A stretch of DNA of 41,587 nt from Indolivaga alginatilytica. GTDB lineage: Bacteria > Bacteroidota > Bacteroidia > Bacteroidales > Dysgonomonadaceae. Below the pieces are notes generated by a model that was not told where the DNA came from, ran no database searches, and was given only the letters and a program-made list of their open reading frames with translations. Positions 39,211-41,587 of this stretch are shown here, in pieces (within the stretch, counting starts at the first letter, position 1; the number at the start of each line of letters is the position of its first letter). The DNA lies in assembly GCF_003201355.1 (NCBI RefSeq), contig NZ_QICL01000038.1, positions 1 to 41,587 of the forward strand, written 5' to 3'. A program made the translations under genes and the position numbers.

Positions 39211-40182
39211 TTAAGAGTCACGAGTAAGCAGGCTTTTGGCTAGCTCTCTTAATTCCTTTTTCTTAGCATAATCTACACTAACTAGATCAAGATATGCAAT
39301 TCCTTTTTCGTAATATGCGTGAATAATATCTGCAGATGTCTGTTTTAGATTCAGTTCGTCATAGATGGATGTTACAGCCTTAATCTTTTCAGTTTCATCG
39401 AAGTCTATCTTATTTATCCAATCGAGCAATTGATCTTTGCTGTCTTCGTGTTGAAGAGCTGTGATTTGTAAGAATGTCTTTTTATTACAAAGTATATCTC
39501 CGCCGATTCGCTTTCCGAATGTTGCGGGGTCTCCATATACATCGAGGAGATCATCCATTAATTGAAATGCTAATCCGATATTTATTCCGAAATCATAAAG
39601 CGATTCGGCGTCTTCTTGGCTCGATCCTGCTGCAAGGGCTCCGCATTTGAGTGCACAACCTAATAATACAGCAGTCTTTAGCCGTATCATTTCGAGGTAT
39701 TCGGCTATGGATACATCAAGGCGTTTTTCGAATTCCATATCAAGCTGCTGACCGCAGCATATTTCGGTTGCTGTAGTCGAGAACAGAGATAAAACCTCAG
39801 GCAGATATTGTGGATCAGTTTTTGCTATTTCTTTATAAGATTCAATAAGCATGGCATCACCCGATAAAACGGCTGTATTATCGTCCCATTTAATATGCAC
39901 GGTGGGTTTGCCTCTGCGTTTATCAGCTCTATCCATCAGGTCGTCATGTAATAGAGTGAAATTGTGGAAAATTTCGATACCTAAAGCTATAGGGATCGAT
40001 TTTTCGATATCATCTTTATATAGGTTGTAAGCCATTACGGCTAATACGGGTCTAACGCGTTTGCCTCCAAGTTCGAGGATATAATCTATCGGGGCGAATA
40101 ATGATTCGGGCTTACCCTCAAATTTAAGGGTATTTACTTCATTATTAATCTTTTTGAGTACGTCGGAGAATGTATACAGCAT
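39211..40182 (-). CDS. trans-isoprenyl diphosphate synthase
   Basis: 323 residues from ATG 40182; the longer frame to 40203 would start inside the promoter. Both aspartate-rich motifs are intact: the first, LLHDDLMDRADKRRGKPT, near residue 85, and the second, QLMDDLLDVYGD, near 210. GGKRVRPVLAVMAYNL near 42 is typical. It condenses isopentenyl diphosphate with allylic diphosphates in quinone or cell-wall lipid precursor synthesis. The bulky phenylalanines before the first motif (IFHNFTLLHDD) may limit chain length, but the product length (C15, C20 or longer) cannot be assigned. First gene of a two-gene unit with tatD. Confidence 0.92.
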   Translation of the reverse strand: MLYTFSDVLKKINNEVNTLKFEGKPESLFAPIDYILELGGKRVRPVLAVMAYNLYKDDIEKSIPIALGIEIFHNFTLLHDDLMDRADKRRGKPTVHIKWDDNTAVLSGDAMLIESYKEIAKTDPQYLPEVLSLFSTTATEICCGQQLDMEFEKRLDVSIAEYLEMIRLKTAVLLGCALKCGALAAGSSQEDAESLYDFGINIGLAFQLMDDLLDVYGDPATFGKRIGGDILCNKKTFLQITALQHEDSKDQLLDWINKIDFDETEKIKAVTSIYDELNLKQTSADIIHAYYEKGIAYLDLVSVDYAKKKELRELAKSLLTRDS

Positions 40183-40200
40183 AATTATATATTTGATATT

Positions 40201-40231
40201 CAAAAGTACATAATTTCTACTGGAATTAAAA
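40201..40231 (-). promoter_or_regulatory. promoter of the polyprenyl synthase-tatD unit
   Basis: On the minus strand TACTTTTG (40201-40208) matches TAnnTTTG, with TTTT 19 bases upstream (40228-40231). The leader would be very short, about 10-15 bases. It supports the ATG at 40182 as the start. Confidence 0.6.
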
Positions 40232-40259
40232 GTTGCTGAGATATATTTATCCCGAGAGT

Positions 40260-40667
40260 TTAAATGATGATAGCAACAATGCCTAGCAAAGAAGAAACTA
40301 CAAGGACAAGAACTATTCCTAATATTATATTTTTTGTTGTCAGCTTTGGCGGAAGGTTAGGGTCATTTTCTTCAAAATTAACAACATCATCGCTGAGTTC
40401 CCCTACCAATATGGCTCGTTCTAAATCGGCAATGGTTAATTCGGTATGCTTATAATTCTTATGAGAAAGATCATTTTCCAGAGGGAAATAGTTGAGAAAG
40501 TTAAAAGTGGAAATATCCACATCGAACTTTTCGGAAAAGGCTTCGATGAAAGCTTTTGCATGTTCGCTCTCTATATTCAAGTCCCTAACAATAGAGGTGT
40601 TATCATATATCTTTTGATCGTACGATGAATATTTAAGAATGAGTTGTTCTAGATCCTTATTTCCCAT
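40260..40667 (-). CDS. DUF1493-like protein with C-terminal membrane anchor
   Basis: 135 residues. Residues 1-95 follow the DUF1493 / acyl-carrier-like pattern: a helix, then IVRDLNIESEHAKAFIEAFSEKFDVDISTFNFLNYFP and a late ELTIADLERAI helix. The usual phosphopantetheine serine is not evident, so it is unlikely to be a working carrier. A single membrane span (about 112-134, IILGIVLVLVVSSLLGIVAIII) ends the protein, which would make it tail-anchored with the domain in the cytosol. Function unknown. Confidence 0.65.
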   Translation of the reverse strand: MGNKDLEQLILKYSSYDQKIYDNTSIVRDLNIESEHAKAFIEAFSEKFDVDISTFNFLNYFPLENDLSHKNYKHTELTIADLERAILVGELSDDVVNFEENDPNLPPKLTTKNIILGIVLVLVVSSLLGIVAIII

Positions 40668-40801
40668 TATAATGTTTATAAGTCAGGTTTATCTTTGTAA
40701 GATACAAATATATATAGAAAAAGATGAGTTTTTTGTTATTGAGATATTAAATTTTAGGTCATACATTTAACATCTTTTATTTACTAACTAATAATCAATT
40801 T

Positions 40802-41408
40802 ATGAAAAAACTATTATTATGCGCAATGCTGCTTATCTGTAGCATGTTTCAACTAAGTGTATTTGCCCAAAATTATCATGAAGATGATAAGGAGGGGTTG
40901 CGTCAGTTTCTGAGGCAACAGTCAAGTGGTTCTGTTTATGATCGGTATAACTTCGAGGCTGCCGGCTTAAGTGCTTCAGATACTCTTCGTTGGTATGAAT
41001 CTGAAGACTGGCTACAAGAACTAGCTGGGCCTCCTCATAATCGTATTGATATTTATTATGATGATGCTCTCCCAAGAAGGATTATTTCTCTTAGAGTGAC
41101 CAGCCGATTTTCTGGTAAACTTGATTGTAGGAGGTTTAATAATTTGAAAGAGTTGGAGTTGTTGGGAGCTTCTTATTTGCCTTCTACCGTAGAGGTTGAT
41201 TTATCTCAAAATCTCTCTCTGGAAGATTTACGTTTTTATTTTGCTCATCTTGTAAAGTTAGATTTGCCAAGTAATCCAAATTTAACTAAACTTCACTTGG
41301 CTGGTTCTTCGTTAAAAGAGTTGGATCTTTCAGGTTGTGTAAACTTGAAAGAACTTCGTCTTGAGAATAACGATTGTTTGGAAAATTTAAATGTTTCCAA
41401 TAATATAA
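40802..41408 (+). pseudogene. leucine-rich-repeat surface protein, truncated by an IS
   Basis: Signal peptide MKKLLLCAMLLICSMFQLSVFAQ, then a region of about 80 residues with no clear family, then irregular LRRs (NNLKELELLGAS, LSLEDLRFYFAHL, PNLTKLHLAGSS, LKELDLSGCVNLKELRLENNDCLENLNVSNN), as in BspA-like adhesins. The native sequence ends at 41408. The frame runs on to a stop at 41437 inside the IS and picks up foreign residues (VCLNFIQQ). The remaining repeats and any sorting tail presumably lie beyond the IS, outside the window, so the gene is probably inactive as it stands. Confidence 0.82.
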
Positions 41409-41587
41409 GAGTCTGTTTAAATTTTATTCAACAATAATTTTATAGATGCAATTTTGACCATTTCTTCGGCAGAGTCAAAAGTTGTTTCATAGTTTCGGCA
41501 TAACCTTCTGTTATAATCAAACCATGCAAAAGTAGGCTCAATGACCCAACGCTTTTTAATTGGTCTAAACCCTTGATTCTTATATCC
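41409..41587 (-). mobile_element. IS5-like insertion sequence, right end (runs off the window)
   Basis: The terminus starts GAGTCTGTTTAAATTTT immediately after TAA (41406-41408), which would be the 3-bp target duplication (TNA type, as in the IS1031 subgroup of IS5). It contains the end of the transposase gene. The other end is not in the window. Confidence 0.8.
41417..41587 (-). CDS. IS5-family transposase, C-terminal fragment
   Basis: 56 codons in frame to a stop at 41417-41419 that lies inside the terminal repeat. The product includes RPIKKRWVIEPTFAWFDYNRRLCRNYETTFDSAEEMVKIASIKLLL, the canonical C-terminus of IS5-type DDE transposases; the glutamate of WVIEPTFAW is the catalytic E of the DDE triad. 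The 5' part lies outside the window. Confidence 0.9.
   Translation of the reverse strand, partial: GYKNQGFRPIKKRWVIEPTFAWFDYNRRLCRNYETTFDSAEEMVKIASIKLLLNKI

Overview
The window looks like a chromosomal segment of a low-GC member of the Bacteroidota, most likely order Bacteroidales and possibly a Dysgonomonas-like genus. The order is well supported by SusC/SusD proteins, a C-terminal T9SS-type sorting domain, membrane-anchored TPR-AraC regulation, an HtpG and RluF of Bacteroidales type, and several TAnnTTTG -7 promoter elements (one with an exact TTTG-N19-TAnnTTTG layout ahead of rpsF). The genus is a guess. No rRNA, CRISPR array or prophage was seen.

Layout. 1-8.4 kb is housekeeping and regulation: htpG (-), an ECF sigma factor (+), a secreted thioredoxin (+), a 1 kb non-coding stretch with two related promoter/hairpin units, a TPR-TM-AraC regulator (-), a MarR regulator (-), and the rpsF-rpsR-rplI operon (+). 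8.4-10.7 kb holds two paralogous secreted proteins (-) and a (CT)24 microsatellite. 10.7-14.2 kb holds tyrS, tRNA-Gln, a small membrane protein, a lipoprotein, two very small ORFs and a YecH-like protein. 14.3-36.4 kb is an alpha-glucan utilisation locus with a neighbouring GH92 alpha-mannosidase. In order it has susC, susD, susE-like, a GH13 alpha-amylase with a type IX secretion tail, three GH97 (SusB-type) alpha-glucosidases, an inner-membrane sugar MFS transporter and a LacI regulator. 36.7-41.6 kb holds rluF, tRNA-Ser, a 195-bp MITE, tatD, a polyprenyl synthase, a DUF1493-like membrane protein, and an LRR surface protein cut by an IS5-like element that runs off the window.

How the glucan genes fit together. 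SusC/D/E would bind and import malto-oligosaccharides, which the exported GH13 enzyme makes from starch or glycogen. Three GH97 enzymes would release glucose in the periplasm, and the MFS protein would carry the products inward. There is no SusR-like regulator. Instead, copies of the LacI-type palindrome TGCAAACGTTTGCA lie upstream of susC, the first GH97 and the third GH97, and a lacI-family gene closes the locus, so LacI control is inferred.

The most unusual signal is a dispersed palindrome, AAGGTCTnAGACCTT, with a shared flank CCAAAGCAATAAAA. It occurs ten times next to functionally unrelated genes, and its A-rich flank always points away from the adjacent gene. Second is the pair of 22-bp-spaced direct-repeat operators, with matching promoter spacing and a conserved hairpin, beside the TPR-AraC gene; these may drive two related small RNAs.
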